In this document: positions 1 to 9,322 of the stretch, in pieces | Layout of the letters: each line of letters starts with the position of its first letter | Numbering within the stretch: the stretch's first letter is position 1 | Assembly (NCBI GenBank): GCA_965206365.1 | Contig: CBDBJL010000009.1 | Coordinates: forward strand, 62,001 to 126,000 | Source: CBDBJL01 sp965206365 | GTDB lineage: Bacteria; Pseudomonadota; Alphaproteobacteria; JABAAW01; JAHZMA01 | Direction of reading: 5' to 3' | DNA length: 64,000 nt | Position numbers and translations under genes: made by a program | Notes under the pieces: model-generated | Told to the model about the DNA's origin: nothing | The model's database searches: none | What the model saw: only the letters and a program-made list of their open reading frames with translations

Positions 1-20
1 TGAACATCATGCGCAATATG

Positions 21-485
21 CTATTGCGAAACTTTATCGCTAATTTTAAGAATATTTGTTTTGGGGAGACATTCGACATGTTTCCAAAAATTTCCAAAAA
101 TATTTCCAGAATCTAGCGCGTGCATCACGGTGCTAATTGTTTTATCAGATGGATCTAATTTTAAGAATTTATTTAAAACCTTCGCAACCTCACTTACGTA
201 AAGATCATGATTTAAATGTTCAACTAAATCTAGCCAGATAATATCTATGTTAAAGGGATGAGAATTTAATTTTGGATATATTTTTAACAAAATTTCTTTT
301 GTTTTCTGAGTAAAAAGCGTTTTTTTCATTTCACCAAAAGATTGGTTTAATTTTCTTTTTGCCTCGATTATTATATAAATATAAATATTATCTAAAGCAT
401 GCAATGTATTAAAGTGGCACGCCCATTCTCTTTTTCCGTAAGGCTTTTTTTCAAAATCTTCACCTAATAGGTTACTTGCCTGCAA
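21..485 (-). CDS. Hypothetical protein, possible 3' part of a broken gene
   Basis: A 154-residue frame starting at a TTG and ending in TAA. I recognise no family. It is rich in Leu, Lys and Asn and looks helical; the stretch around residues 95-130 (VSEVAKVLNKFLKLDPSDKT) has a weak tetratricopeptide-like rhythm. It lies in the same reading frame as the fragment just upstream (507-740) and is separated from it only by two adjacent TGA stops and about 20 bases, so it may be the distal piece of one larger decayed gene rather than a separate gene. No good ribosome-binding site precedes the TTG. Whether it is expressed is uncertain. Confidence 0.4.
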   Translation of the reverse strand: MQASNLLGEDFEKKPYGKREWACHFNTLHALDNIYIYIIIEAKRKLNQSFGEMKKTLFTQKTKEILLKIYPKLNSHPFNIDIIWLDLVEHLNHDLYVSEVAKVLNKFLKLDPSDKTISTVMHALDSGNIFGNFWKHVECLPKTNILKISDKVSQ

Positions 486-506
486 GCAAACGCCTGTGAG
501 GCTTCA

Positions 507-1211
507 TCAATGCTCTGGCTTTGCATTTCTCAGCGTTAAGCCCATTTCGTTTGCCATTAACTCATATTGGGCACTTTTCTTATATTTTGACTGTTTTTCT
601 TTCAGTAAGATAATCGCTTGCCAGAAATATAAACCTGGGTGATTTGCATGTTGTTCAAGTTCGGCATTCAAAAATGATTGTGCGATATTGATCGCCCCTA
701 TATAATTCAATAATTTTGCATGTATAATCCGGGTTATCATCTTGATATTCCTTATGGTTCTTTATATTTTCAATTTCTTTCATAACAGCAAGATTACCAA
801 ACATTTCAACTGTTGAAATAAGATTATCAATTTCTGTATTATGTGATTCTATCTTTGCATTGCTTAATTGTGATTGTATGTTTTCATACAAATCAACTTC
901 CATAAAATCTTTTTGCTTAAAACCGTTTGGATAAAGCTCATCTAAAATTTTGTGATATTGCAAAGTGCTTGGTGTAAATGGTTACGAGAAATATCAAAAT
1001 GAATATGAAATAAAAGCAAATTTTTGGCATATTTTTTATTCCTTTTGAAGTTAAATTTTTGATAGGAAACTTCGGTTTCTTTAATGCGGAACAGAGCTTT
1101 TACTTTATTAAGGAGGTGTTCACTACTTTTACCCTCCTCACTTTCAATCATTTCTGATAGTAAGTGCTTGATTTCGCTGTGCTCTACCATAAACTCTTGT
1201 TTTTTAGCCAT
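507..1211 (-). pseudogene. Frameshifted hypothetical gene in three overlapping pieces
   Basis: Three minus-strand pieces follow each other with short overlaps: 942-1211 (starts MAKKQEF), 655-963 (QYHKILDELYPNGFKQK) and 507-740 (AKLLNYIGAINIAQSFL, a TPR-like helix pair). Where one piece runs into a nonsense tail, the next frame continues with protein-like sequence, the pattern expected of a single coding sequence carrying two frameshifts, near 950-960 and near 700-740. The joined product would be about 235 residues, or about 400 if the same-frame piece at 21-485 belongs to it. No conserved family is recognised. ATG 1211 is the natural start. The neighbouring DUF1801 gene is intact, so decay appears local. 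Confidence 0.55.
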
Positions 1212-1382
1212 TTCACTACTTTAACTATGGGTTTCTCATAATTAAAATATAAATGAAGGCAAATATATTACAACACTAAATTTTGGTGTATTGCACCAGG
1301 TTAAGATATTGTGAAGGGCTAATGTTATGATCATGTGCCATTCGTGCTTCATTGTTACCATTCACTTTCTCTACCGGTAAAG

Positions 1383-1844
1383 TTAATTGTTGGCTGTTTT
1401 GCGGTTTTCGTAGATCTTGATCCATTCATCGGTTGTGAGTTTCGTTGCGAGTTCTCCAATGAGTTTGTAAGGAATAGTATCCATTTTTTTGAAGCGAACA
1501 CAGCTTTTCCCCATGTCTAATTTTCGGTTGCTATGTTTTGGATATTCAGCAACGAACCAAGCTAATAATTCTTTGCTAGCATAAATACCAGAATGATACA
1601 GTGCTACAAAGTTTTTTTGCGAAGCAATGTTGATAAAGGGTAAGGGAAGTTTTGGATTGCAATGGTACCCGTCTGGATATAATGTATGTGGCACCACATA
1701 GCCAATCATATCGTAGCTCATTGTCTCTTGAAAACCACTGGGAAGGTTCTCTTTGATGATGGTTCGCAATTTTTGCATGGGGGCTTTACGCTCTTCAGGC
1801 AATTGTGCAATGTATTTTTCGGGCGAAGAGGCTTCATAGCGCAT
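1383..1844 (-). CDS. DUF1801 (YdhG-like) domain protein
   Basis: A 153-residue cytosolic protein. The N-terminus (MRYEASSPEKYIAQLPEERK) and the central segment around SYDMIGYVVPH and FVALYHSGIY match the DUF1801/YdhG fold, a small domain of uncertain biochemical role that is widespread in bacteria. ATG 1844 is chosen over an upstream in-frame TTG at 1862 because GGAG sits about 8 bases before it and family members begin with this M-x-Y-E-A-x-S-P-E-x-Y pattern. The C-terminal part has the usual conserved basic patch (MGKSCVRFKKMDTIP). It stands alone between a decayed gene and the ABC-2 permease cluster. The family call is fairly firm; function is unknown. Confidence 0.75.
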   Translation of the reverse strand: MRYEASSPEKYIAQLPEERKAPMQKLRTIIKENLPSGFQETMSYDMIGYVVPHTLYPDGYHCNPKLPLPFINIASQKNFVALYHSGIYASKELLAWFVAEYPKHSNRKLDMGKSCVRFKKMDTIPYKLIGELATKLTTDEWIKIYENRKTANN

Positions 1845-1984
1845 GAGGATCTCCAATTTCAATTGTTAAATAATATTGTTGTAAATTGTTTCATAAATTT
1901 GATGTTACTTTCAAGTGATAAAAAATATTGGAATTTTTGTAGCCATTTCTGATATTTGGTTCAAGAAAATTGGTTTCAGCGATT

Positions 1985-2788
1985 TCATCCGCGCAGGCGA
2001 TAACCTCGATGTAACAAAAAGGTGGTGATGGCAAACAAGATGATATTCAAAGTCCAAACTAAGATCATGCCCCAGATCATGTTGCCATTTTCATGCTGTC
2101 CGGTGAAGCTATAGCGCAAGCCATCAATGAGATAAAAAAGTGGATTATAGTAAGTGAGGGTTTGAAAAAAAGGCGATAGGCTTTTAATGCTATAAAAGGT
2201 TCCGGAAAGAAACGATAGTGGAATTAAGATAAAATTGGTATAGATCGATAATTGTTCCCATTTTTGCGCAATTAAACCGCATAATAGCCCTAATAATGCC
2301 AGTAAAATCGATGCGGATAAAATATAGAATAAAGCTGTGAAGGGGTACATAATGGTAATGTTGGGCACAAAGGGTAGGCATGCCACAAAGGTGATCGTGC
2401 CGATTGCAACTCCGCGCACCGTGCCAGTAAAAATTTGGGCCAAAACCATTTCCACAGGGTTAATTGGGGTGAGTAATAATTCATTGAGAGAACCAAACAT
2501 ACGCCGTGAGACAATCGCAAAAGCGGGTTGGCTAAAAGCATTTTGGAAAATATTCATCATTACCAGACCCGGCGTGATAAAAATTAAAAATGCGATGCCA
2601 TTAATTTCGTGATCGAATCCAATCGGGAGTAACAATCCAAATACGATAATTAGCAATATTGCATTAATGATTGAGGGCAAAATGGTAAAGCCGAACATTG
2701 TGCTCATAACGCGGATTTCAGCATAGATCATCGTCCAACAAATGCGCCATGAAAATAAGGGTAGGGGGTTAGGTTTTGAGTTGGGCAT
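1985..2788 (-). CDS. ABC-2 type transporter permease, copy 1 of 3
   Basis: A 267-residue integral membrane protein with about six hydrophobic segments. The ABC-2 permease hallmarks are visible: ITPGLVMMNIFQNAF after TM2, SRRMFGSLNELLLTPINPVE (the coupling region), PLSFLSGTFYSIKSL and YYNPLFYLIDGLRYSF near the end. This is the NodJ/YadH/DrrB-like exporter family, which works as a dimer with a separate ATPase. No ATPase is encoded nearby. It is the last and most diverged of three tandem paralogues, 13 bp after the second, and is clearly closest to it. Substrate is unknown; lipid, polysaccharide or drug export are all possible. Confidence 0.88.
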   Translation of the reverse strand: MPNSKPNPLPLFSWRICWTMIYAEIRVMSTMFGFTILPSIINAILLIIVFGLLLPIGFDHEINGIAFLIFITPGLVMMNIFQNAFSQPAFAIVSRRMFGSLNELLLTPINPVEMVLAQIFTGTVRGVAIGTITFVACLPFVPNITIMYPFTALFYILSASILLALLGLLCGLIAQKWEQLSIYTNFILIPLSFLSGTFYSIKSLSPFFQTLTYYNPLFYLIDGLRYSFTGQHENGNMIWGMILVWTLNIILFAITTFLLHRGYRLRG

Positions 2789-2801
2789 AGTAATCTACCT
2801 G

Positions 2802-3599
2802 TTAGTTTCGAAGTTGAAATCCACGAGAAAATACCCAGCTTGCAAAAGCAAACAAGGAGGTGTTTAAGATACAAATTAGCACGATCCCATGATGCAAATT
2901 GGATTCATTATATCCGATAAAACTGTAGCGGAAGCCATCGATAAGATAGAAAAATGGATTTAATAGGCTAAGTTTTTGCAAAAATTCAGGCAAAATATCA
3001 ATGCTGTAAAAAGCACCGGAAAGAAAGGAAAATGGGATTAAAAAATAATTTTGAAAAAGTGATAAATGCTCCCATTTATACGAGACTAAGCCATATAAAA
3101 AGCCCAGTAGGGCAAAGAGAAAAGCTGCTGATATGGCATAAAATAATGCGGTGAAGGGAAATATTAGGGTAAGGTTTGGCACAAAGGGTAGGCAGAAAAT
3201 TAGGGTAATCATGCCTAAAACCAACCCGCGGATCGTGCCAGAAAGGCTTTGTACCAGGATCATCTCGATGGCATTAATCGGCGTGACTAGCAACTCAGTT
3301 AATGAGTTTAAACTTCGCCTCGAAACGATCATAAATGAGGTTTGATTGAAAGCGTTTTCGAAAATATTCATCATCACCAAACCAGGGGCGATGAATATCA
3401 GAAATGGAATCGTATGAATTTGACTTTCCAAATTATTAGGCACGATGATTGCGAAAACCATAATCATAAGAACGTAATTGATTGTAGATGAGAAAATAGT
3501 ATAGTTTTCCATTGTTACCATAACGCGCAATTCTACATGAAGCATGGTCCAAAAAATACACAACGAGAATCTAGGAAAAGGTTTGTCCTTAGAGATCAT
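2802..3599 (-). CDS. ABC-2 type transporter permease, copy 2 of 3
   Basis: A 265-residue paralogue of the downstream permease with the same architecture: FIAPGLVMMNIFENAF, SRRSLNSLTELLVTPINAIE, PFSFLSGAFYSIDILP and LLNPFFYLIDGFRYSF. About half of its residues appear identical to copy 1 by eye, and both have the unusual start of the domain, (A/V)ELRVM in place of the common KEI-R-F of NodJ/YadH proteins. This suggests copies 1 and 2 arose from a duplication after splitting from copy 3. Start is ATG 3599, and the gene lies 52 bp after copy 3. ATP-binding partner is absent from the window, so it must be supplied in trans if the protein is active. Confidence 0.88.
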   Translation of the reverse strand: MISKDKPFPRFSLCIFWTMLHVELRVMVTMENYTIFSSTINYVLMIMVFAIIVPNNLESQIHTIPFLIFIAPGLVMMNIFENAFNQTSFMIVSRRSLNSLTELLVTPINAIEMILVQSLSGTIRGLVLGMITLIFCLPFVPNLTLIFPFTALFYAISAAFLFALLGFLYGLVSYKWEHLSLFQNYFLIPFSFLSGAFYSIDILPEFLQKLSLLNPFFYLIDGFRYSFIGYNESNLHHGIVLICILNTSLFAFASWVFSRGFQLRN

Positions 3600-3651
3600 T
3601 GGGAGATAATCGATTTTGATGCAATTTTACTCGCCTTGAATGTAAGTGTAG

Positions 3652-4434
3652 CTAATTTCTAATTCTCCAACCGCGTGCCACAATATACCAAGTAAGCGTA
3701 AATAGGAAGCTGTTGAAAAGAAGGATGATCAGGATAGAGAGCCAAAGATTGGTTTCGCTAATGCCTAAAAATCCGCTACGAAATCCGTCAATTAGATAGA
3801 AGAAGGGATTGAACAGGGTAATATTTTGAAACAATTCAGGCAGACGTTTAATGGAATAAAATGTTCCAGAAAGAAAGGATAATGGGACAACAATAAAATT
3901 CGTAAAAGCGGCAATATGGTCGAATTTTTCACAAATAATTCCACCAAGTAAGCCCAAAAGCCCCATCATTAAGCTACCAGAGATTCCATAAAAAATGATT
4001 AACCATGGAAGGGCCAAAGGCAAATTGACCAAAAAACAAATGGCAATGTAAGTTAAAATTCCAACCATAATTCCTCGCGTTGTTGCCCCTAAAGCAAAGG
4101 CAAGAACAAATTCAAACGAGGATATTGGCGACATTAAGACATCGACCAAATTACGCTGCATTTTAGAAATCATCATTGATGATGATGTGTTGGCAAATGA
4201 ATTTTGTAACATACCCATAATGATGAGCCCGGGTGCAATAAAAATGGCAAAGGCGAAATCATTGATGATCGTAACGCTACGCCCGAGGGCGAGGGTGAAA
4301 ACTGCAAAAAATAACATTGAGGTGATGACAGGGGCAAGCAAGGTTTGCGTTGGCACACTTAAAAAGCGTTTGATCTCTTTCAGGTATAATGCCCAGAAAA
4401 TTACGGGAGAAAATATTGGGTAATGACGAAGCAT
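3652..4434 (-). CDS. ABC-2 type transporter permease, copy 3 of 3 (most canonical)
   Basis: A 260-residue six-TM permease. It keeps the consensus NodJ/YadH layout most closely: an N-terminal LYLKEIKRFLSVPTQT interface helix, FIAPGLIIMGMLQNSF, SKMQRNLVDVLMSPISSFE, PLSFLSGTFYSIKRLPELF and LFNPFFYLIDGFRSGF. It is the first of the tandem trio in the transcription direction and lies 12 bp after coaD, so gyrA, coaD and the three permeases could be co-transcribed. A transport substrate cannot be read from sequence. The ATPase subunit is not nearby. Confidence 0.9.
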   Translation of the reverse strand: MLRHYPIFSPVIFWALYLKEIKRFLSVPTQTLLAPVITSMLFFAVFTLALGRSVTIINDFAFAIFIAPGLIIMGMLQNSFANTSSSMMISKMQRNLVDVLMSPISSFEFVLAFALGATTRGIMVGILTYIAICFLVNLPLALPWLIIFYGISGSLMMGLLGLLGGIICEKFDHIAAFTNFIVVPLSFLSGTFYSIKRLPELFQNITLFNPFFYLIDGFRSGFLGISETNLWLSILIILLFNSFLFTLTWYIVARGWRIRN

Positions 4435-4446
4435 GAAGTTAACTTT

Positions 4447-4947
4447 CTATTTTTTTAATAATTTCTCTTTTAATTTATTATTCACAGCGAGCGAGACATA
4501 ATTTTCAATATTGCCACCAAGCTGGGTAATTTCACGAACCATGCTCGAGGAAATAAATTGGTATTTATCGGATGCTGTCAAAAATAAGGTATCAACATTT
4601 TCATCTAATTTTCGATTAATGCTTGCCATTTGAAACTCATATTCAAAATCTGTGGTGGCACGAAGCCCCCTAAACACAACATCCGCTTGGTTGCGACGAA
4701 CAAAATTTACCAGCAAATCATCAAAAGCAAGAATCCTTATTTTTTTCACCAAATCAGCAGGCATATCGCAGATCGATGCTTGAATCATATCATGGCGCTC
4801 TTCTACGGTGAAAAGTTTTGTTTTCGTATTATGTTCAGCAATACCAATAATAAGTTTTGAAACAAATCTCGCTGCTCGCTTGGTAATATCACCATGCCCG
4901 CGAGTGAAGGGGTCAAAAGAACCCGGATAAATACCAACAAGTCCCAT
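4447..4947 (-). CDS. coaD: Phosphopantetheine adenylyltransferase
   Basis: Catalyses the fourth step of coenzyme A synthesis, 4'-phosphopantetheine plus ATP to dephospho-CoA plus pyrophosphate, in the cytosol. The 166-residue length is normal. Visible motifs are the nucleotidyltransferase T-x-G-H site (GSFDPFTRGHGDI, residues 9-21), the RGLRATTDFEYE substrate loop and the C-terminal ISSSMVREI ATP-binding signature. Its ATG overlaps the gyrA stop by one base (TAATG), indicating translational coupling; gyrA-coaD adjacency is common in alphaproteobacteria. No residue looks out of place. Confidence 0.97.
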   Translation of the reverse strand: MGLVGIYPGSFDPFTRGHGDITKRAARFVSKLIIGIAEHNTKTKLFTVEERHDMIQASICDMPADLVKKIRILAFDDLLVNFVRRNQADVVFRGLRATTDFEYEFQMASINRKLDENVDTLFLTASDKYQFISSSMVREITQLGGNIENYVSLAVNNKLKEKLLKK

Positions 4948-7694
4948 TAATTTTCGCTTTGTGTTGGGGCAATAGCACTTAAATTCCCATTATCAAGCAT
5001 GGCATCATCATCATTTTCGGTTTCGGCAATATGGGCTACGGAGACAACATGTTCACCCGAAGCCACTTTAATTAAAGTCACTCCCTGGGTGCGTCTCCCT
5101 ACGGTTCTAATTTCTTCAACGCTGAAGCGAATAAGCTGAGCTTTGTTGGTTACCAGCATAATTTGATCACTTGCTTTTACGGGGAAAGAAGCAACAACAT
5201 CACCATTACGTTCGGATATTGCCATATTGGCAATGCCCTTACCACCACGGTTAGTGATCCTATATTCAAAGGCAGAGCTTCGTTTGCCATAGCCATTTTC
5301 AGTTACTGAAAGAATAAATTCATCTTTTTCTGCCATTTCTGTTAGCACAGAGTTTTCACGCAAGATCTCTAATTCTTTGTGTTCTTCCAAGGTTTTTTCT
5401 TCGCCTTTGCGCTCTAAGATATGGTAGCGGGCATATTCTTCGCGAACATCGCTAGAATATTCGTGATGAGTTAAAATAGACATGCCGACAACCGCATCAT
5501 TATCTTCTAATTTAATGCCACGCACCCCTACTGAATTGCGCCCACTAAACAAACGAATGCTGTCGGATTTAAAGCGGATTGAATTCCCCTTGCAAGTGGT
5601 AAGCAAGATATCATCATTATCCGAGCAAATAATGGCATCAATAAGGGTGCCATCTTCTTCATCTAGCTTCATTGCAATCAAACCATTTCTACGAATATTC
5701 GTAAAATCACTGAGATGATTGCGCCTGACATAGCCTTTAGAAGTTGCAAACATGATGCTGAGATTATCGGCATATTCGCCTTCAGGCAATGCCATAATCG
5801 CAGTAATATACTCGTTTTCTGGCATTTGAATTAAATTGACTAAGGGTTTGCCACGATGTTGAGGTTCGCCGATTGGCAGACGCCAGACTTTTTGCTGATA
5901 GGCAACACCATTGCTGGTAAAAAATAGCAAAGTTGTATGTGTACTTGCCCCTAAAAGCTGGCTAACAAAATCTTCATCACGCATCGACATGCCAGAACGC
6001 CCGCGTCCGCCACGTTTTTGCGCCCGATACACCATCAAGGGTACGCGTTTAATGTAGCCTTTATGTGTAATGGTGACAACCATATCTTCACGCTGAATCA
6101 GGGCTTCGATATCTTCATCTTCATCGAGTATGAGATCGCTAATTTCAGAGCGTCGTGGGTCAGAAAATTTTTCTTTAATTTCTCGCATTTCTTCGCCGAT
6201 AATAAATTGACGTTTCGCGCTGGATTGTAAGATAAGAATATATTCTGCGATTGCAGTCGCCAATTCATGGGCCTCGGCAATAATTTTCTCACGTTCCATT
6301 CCTGTTAAGCGGTGCAAACGCAAATCAAGGATTGCTTTGGCTTGTTCTTGCGATAAGTGATAATGGGTTGGAATCACGGCTTTACTGTTAAATTCGGCAC
6401 GAATAATGCCGTCAATACGCGTTAAGAATTCGCCAATTTCGGCAACTGGCCATGCTTGTGCCATCAGGGCATCGCGTGCAGTTTGGGGGTTGGCAGCATT
6501 ACGGATGAGGGCGATCACAGGATCGATATTATGCACAGCCACCAATAGCCCTGCCAACAAATGTGCACGCGTACGCGCGCGTTGTAAATACCACCTTGTA
6601 CGGCGAATAATAATCGTATCACGGAAAATTAGAAAGGTTTTTAAGATGGTTTTTAAGCTTAAAGCCTCAGGGCGATTGTTATTAAGTGCGAGTAAATTGA
6701 TTGAGAAACGTTGCTGCATTTGCGTATGCTTAAATAACTGTGCTAAAATCACATCTTCTTGTTGGTCATTTTTAAGTTCAATGAAAACGCGTACACCAGA
6801 ACGGTCGGATTCATCACGAAGGTCAGAAATGCCTTCGATAGTTTTGTCGCGCACGAGATCTGCTATTTTTTCAATCATTCGCGATTTATTCACCTGATAA
6901 GGAATTTCGGTAATAATGATCGCCCGCCGATTTTTTGGTGCATCTTCAAAATGGGTTTTGGCGCGGATCGTTAATGTGCCTCGTCCGGTTTTGTATGCAT
7001 GGCGAATTTGTGACTTGCCGATAATAATGCCACCGGTTGGAAAATCTGGTGCTGGGATCATGTCGCATAAATCATCATCGGTTAAATCAGGGTTTTCTAG
7101 TAAGGCTAACGTGGCATCAATCACTTCGCCTAAATTATGGGGCGGAATATTGGTTGCCATACCCACAGCAATTCCGCTGGCACCATTAACCAGTAAATTA
7201 GGAATGCGGGTGGGCAATACCACAGGCTCGCTTTCGGTTTCGTCATAATTAGGCTGAAAATCAACTGTGCCCTTTTCAATATCTTCTAATAGAGCTTCCG
7301 AGGCTTTATTCAGGCGTGCCTCGGTATAGCGCATAGCCGCAGCTTTATCGCCATCCATAGAACCAAAATTGCCTTGCCCGGCAATCAGCAATAATCGCAT
7401 CGAAAACGGTTGTGCCATGCGAACCATAGAATCGTAAATTGCACTATCGCCATGTGGGTGGTATTTACCCATAACATCACCGACAATACGGGCAGATTTG
7501 CGAAATGGTTTCGTAGAATCGTAGCCACTTTCTTTCATGGCGTATAAAATACGCCGATGTACGGGTTTGAGTCCGTCGCGAATATCAGGAATCGCACGGC
7601 TGACAATCACACTCATGGCGTAATCCATGTATGAGCGACTCATTTCATCTTCAAGTGTTATCAGCGCGGGAGTGTCATTCATGGAGGTAATCAT
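4947..7694 (-). CDS. gyrA: DNA gyrase subunit A
   Basis: The breakage-reunion subunit of DNA gyrase, which introduces negative supercoils with GyrB. The 915-residue protein is full length. The winged-helix tower region begins with DYAMSVIVSRAIPDIRDGLK; the catalytic tyrosine is Y123 in AMRYTEARL. The quinolone-determining region reads YHPHGDSAIYD, with the usual Ser (S84) and Asp (D88), that is, no classical resistance substitution. The GyrA box appears as QKRGGRG, followed by six beta-pinwheel blades and a short acidic tail. Start ATG 7694 is chosen; an in-frame ATG four codons later is equally possible because neither has a strong ribosome-binding site. Confidence 0.98.
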   Translation of the reverse strand: MITSMNDTPALITLEDEMSRSYMDYAMSVIVSRAIPDIRDGLKPVHRRILYAMKESGYDSTKPFRKSARIVGDVMGKYHPHGDSAIYDSMVRMAQPFSMRLLLIAGQGNFGSMDGDKAAAMRYTEARLNKASEALLEDIEKGTVDFQPNYDETESEPVVLPTRIPNLLVNGASGIAVGMATNIPPHNLGEVIDATLALLENPDLTDDDLCDMIPAPDFPTGGIIIGKSQIRHAYKTGRGTLTIRAKTHFEDAPKNRRAIIITEIPYQVNKSRMIEKIADLVRDKTIEGISDLRDESDRSGVRVFIELKNDQQEDVILAQLFKHTQMQQRFSINLLALNNNRPEALSLKTILKTFLIFRDTIIIRRTRWYLQRARTRAHLLAGLLVAVHNIDPVIALIRNAANPQTARDALMAQAWPVAEIGEFLTRIDGIIRAEFNSKAVIPTHYHLSQEQAKAILDLRLHRLTGMEREKIIAEAHELATAIAEYILILQSSAKRQFIIGEEMREIKEKFSDPRRSEISDLILDEDEDIEALIQREDMVVTITHKGYIKRVPLMVYRAQKRGGRGRSGMSMRDEDFVSQLLGASTHTTLLFFTSNGVAYQQKVWRLPIGEPQHRGKPLVNLIQMPENEYITAIMALPEGEYADNLSIMFATSKGYVRRNHLSDFTNIRRNGLIAMKLDEEDGTLIDAIICSDNDDILLTTCKGNSIRFKSDSIRLFSGRNSVGVRGIKLEDNDAVVGMSILTHHEYSSDVREEYARYHILERKGEEKTLEEHKELEILRENSVLTEMAEKDEFILSVTENGYGKRSSAFEYRITNRGGKGIANMAISERNGDVVASFPVKASDQIMLVTNKAQLIRFSVEEIRTVGRRTQGVTLIKVASGEHVVSVAHIAETENDDDAMLDNGNLSAIAPTQSEN

Positions 7695-7817
7695 TGGAAA
7701 AATAAAAATATGAAAGCTTCATCGTTGGCAATAATTATAAATTTTACCAATACAACAAAACACTTATCTGCAGGCTAATCTAACATAGAATCTTGCCTGA
7801 CAACAAGCTTCATTTAT

Positions 7818-8801
7818 TTAAAATTGTGCGCAAATTTCTTTGGCAAAATAAGTAATAATCCCCACCGCACCAGCGCGTTTACAAGCTAGCAGAGTTTCTG
7901 AAATGATTGCAGGGTTTTGGGCATTTTTCAGCATGCTATATTCACCCGAGACTTGATAGGCGATAATTGGCACTGAAAATTTCTGTGAGGCCCGGGCAAT
8001 AATATCCAAATAAGGCATAGCCGGTTTCACAATAATCAAATCAGCACCCTCAGCAATATCCAAAGCAATTTCATGCAAGGCTTCATCGCTGTTGGCAGGG
8101 TCTATTTGATAGGTTTTTTTATGACTCGTCAAATTCCCTGTCGAACCGACAGCGTCACGAAAAGGCCCGTAAAATGCAGAGGCATATTTGGCGGCATAAC
8201 TCATAATGCGGGTATTTACGAAAGATTCGGCTTCTAACGCAGAACGAATAACTCCAACGCGCCCATCCATCATATCTGATGGTGCTAAAGTATCACAGCC
8301 GGCTCTCGCTTGCAGCAAAGCTTGTTTTGTTAAAATAGGCAGTGATAAATCATTATCAATTTCCCCATTTTTGTTTAGCAAACCATCATGCCCATGGGTT
8401 GTGTAGGGGTCTAATGCCACATCACAAACGACCATTAATTCTGGAACTGCTTCTTTTAGGGCTCGCAAGGCACGACAAATAAGATTATCGGGGTTTAAGG
8501 CTTCGCTGGCAGTTTCATTTTTTAAATTGGGATCAATACAAGGGAAAAGTGCGATTGCTGGGATTCCTAGCTTGTAGCTTTCTTTGGCTTCGTGGAGCAA
8601 CAAATCTATAGAATAACGGTAAATATTGGGCATGCTGGGTATGGCTTGTTTGATATTTTTGCCAGCGGTTACAAAAAGTGGATATATAAAATCATTAGGG
8701 CTTAGCGTATTTTCGCGAATGAAACGGCGGATTGATTCCTGCGTACGATTACGACGCATTCGAGTTGCAGGAAAAGATCGAGGCGTTAGAGAATCAGGCA
8801 T
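7818..8801 (-). CDS. hemB: Delta-aminolevulinic acid dehydratase (porphobilinogen synthase)
   Basis: Condenses two 5-aminolevulinate molecules to porphobilinogen in heme synthesis. The two active-site lysines are in YAAKYASAFYGPF and IIVKPAMPYLD. The metal region reads DVALDPYTTHGHDG, the aspartate-rich form known from Bradyrhizobium and Pseudomonas enzymes that are zinc-independent and magnesium-using, rather than the three-cysteine zinc form of E. coli. ATG 8801 is preferred to an in-frame TTG two codons upstream. Length (327 residues) is normal. It lies 39 bp downstream of bamE on the same strand and is probably co-transcribed with it. Confidence 0.97.
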   Translation of the reverse strand: MPDSLTPRSFPATRMRRNRTQESIRRFIRENTLSPNDFIYPLFVTAGKNIKQAIPSMPNIYRYSIDLLLHEAKESYKLGIPAIALFPCIDPNLKNETASEALNPDNLICRALRALKEAVPELMVVCDVALDPYTTHGHDGLLNKNGEIDNDLSLPILTKQALLQARAGCDTLAPSDMMDGRVGVIRSALEAESFVNTRIMSYAAKYASAFYGPFRDAVGSTGNLTSHKKTYQIDPANSDEALHEIALDIAEGADLIIVKPAMPYLDIIARASQKFSVPIIAYQVSGEYSMLKNAQNPAIISETLLACKRAGAVGIITYFAKEICAQF

Positions 8802-8840
8802 AAGCAAGCTTTCTAATGTGAGTGGCTGTTTTGTGAATCT

Positions 8841-9284
8841 TTAGCGTATGGCACCAATATTACCGAAAATATCAGAAAAGATACCTTTTTCCACACCCGT
8901 TGTTGGGGTAATTCGTTTGTTGGGGCGGATAAGCTTGCTGTGCGTAATGTCGCGTCGGTTAATTGCACTGAGGTTACCTTGATCATCAAATGAGACCGTA
9001 ATGAGAGTGCGTTGTTTCAGTTTGCGGGGAAAAAATAATTTGCGTTTCCATTTCGAGGTTACATAATACCAATCTTTATTGGCTTCTTGCCCAGTAAAAT
9101 TAGCGGCCCCTAGGATTCTAAGCACTTCTTTTTGTGATAAGCCCGGCTGAATGGCTTGATATTCATCTTCAAAAATAAATGCCCCGGTATGGCTAGAGGT
9201 GCAGCCCGCCAGTATAAGATGGATAAATAACAAACAGATCGGCAAGAAAATTTTCTTCGGAAAACAACAAAAATATTGAGGCAT
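8841..9284 (-). CDS. bamE: Outer-membrane protein assembly lipoprotein BamE (SmpA/OmlA)
   Basis: A 147-residue lipoprotein with a type II signal peptide: a basic N-terminus, a hydrophobic core and the lipobox LAGC around residues 25-28. The mature part holds the SmpA/OmlA domain (IQPGLSQKEVLRILGAANF, then DWYYVTSKWKRK and a V-S-F-D-D-Q-G-N-L strand). BamE stabilises the BAM complex that inserts beta-barrel proteins into the outer membrane. ATG 9284 is chosen because it begins directly before the signal peptide; an upstream in-frame start at 9344 would put a lysine-rich tail ahead of it. Head-to-head with the cytochrome chaperone gene, a typical alphaproteobacterial arrangement. Confidence 0.9.
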   Translation of the reverse strand: MPQYFCCFPKKIFLPICLLFIHLILAGCTSSHTGAFIFEDEYQAIQPGLSQKEVLRILGAANFTGQEANKDWYYVTSKWKRKLFFPRKLKQRTLITVSFDDQGNLSAINRRDITHSKLIRPNKRITPTTGVEKGIFSDIFGNIGAIR

Positions 9285-9322
9285 GGTATGAATATTATTT
9301 TCAATAAACGATAGACAGATGA

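Noticed and set aside
5482..5718. Short frames within gyrA and other housekeeping genes
   Set aside because: They are shadow frames opposite or inside genes with full-length family matches.
6406..6897. 163-residue plus-strand frame inside gyrA
   Set aside because: It is a shadow of gyrA with no ribosome-binding site and no recognisable protein features.
7695..7817. tRNA or terminator between gyrA and hemB
   Set aside because: No cloverleaf or hairpin with U-tract is visible.
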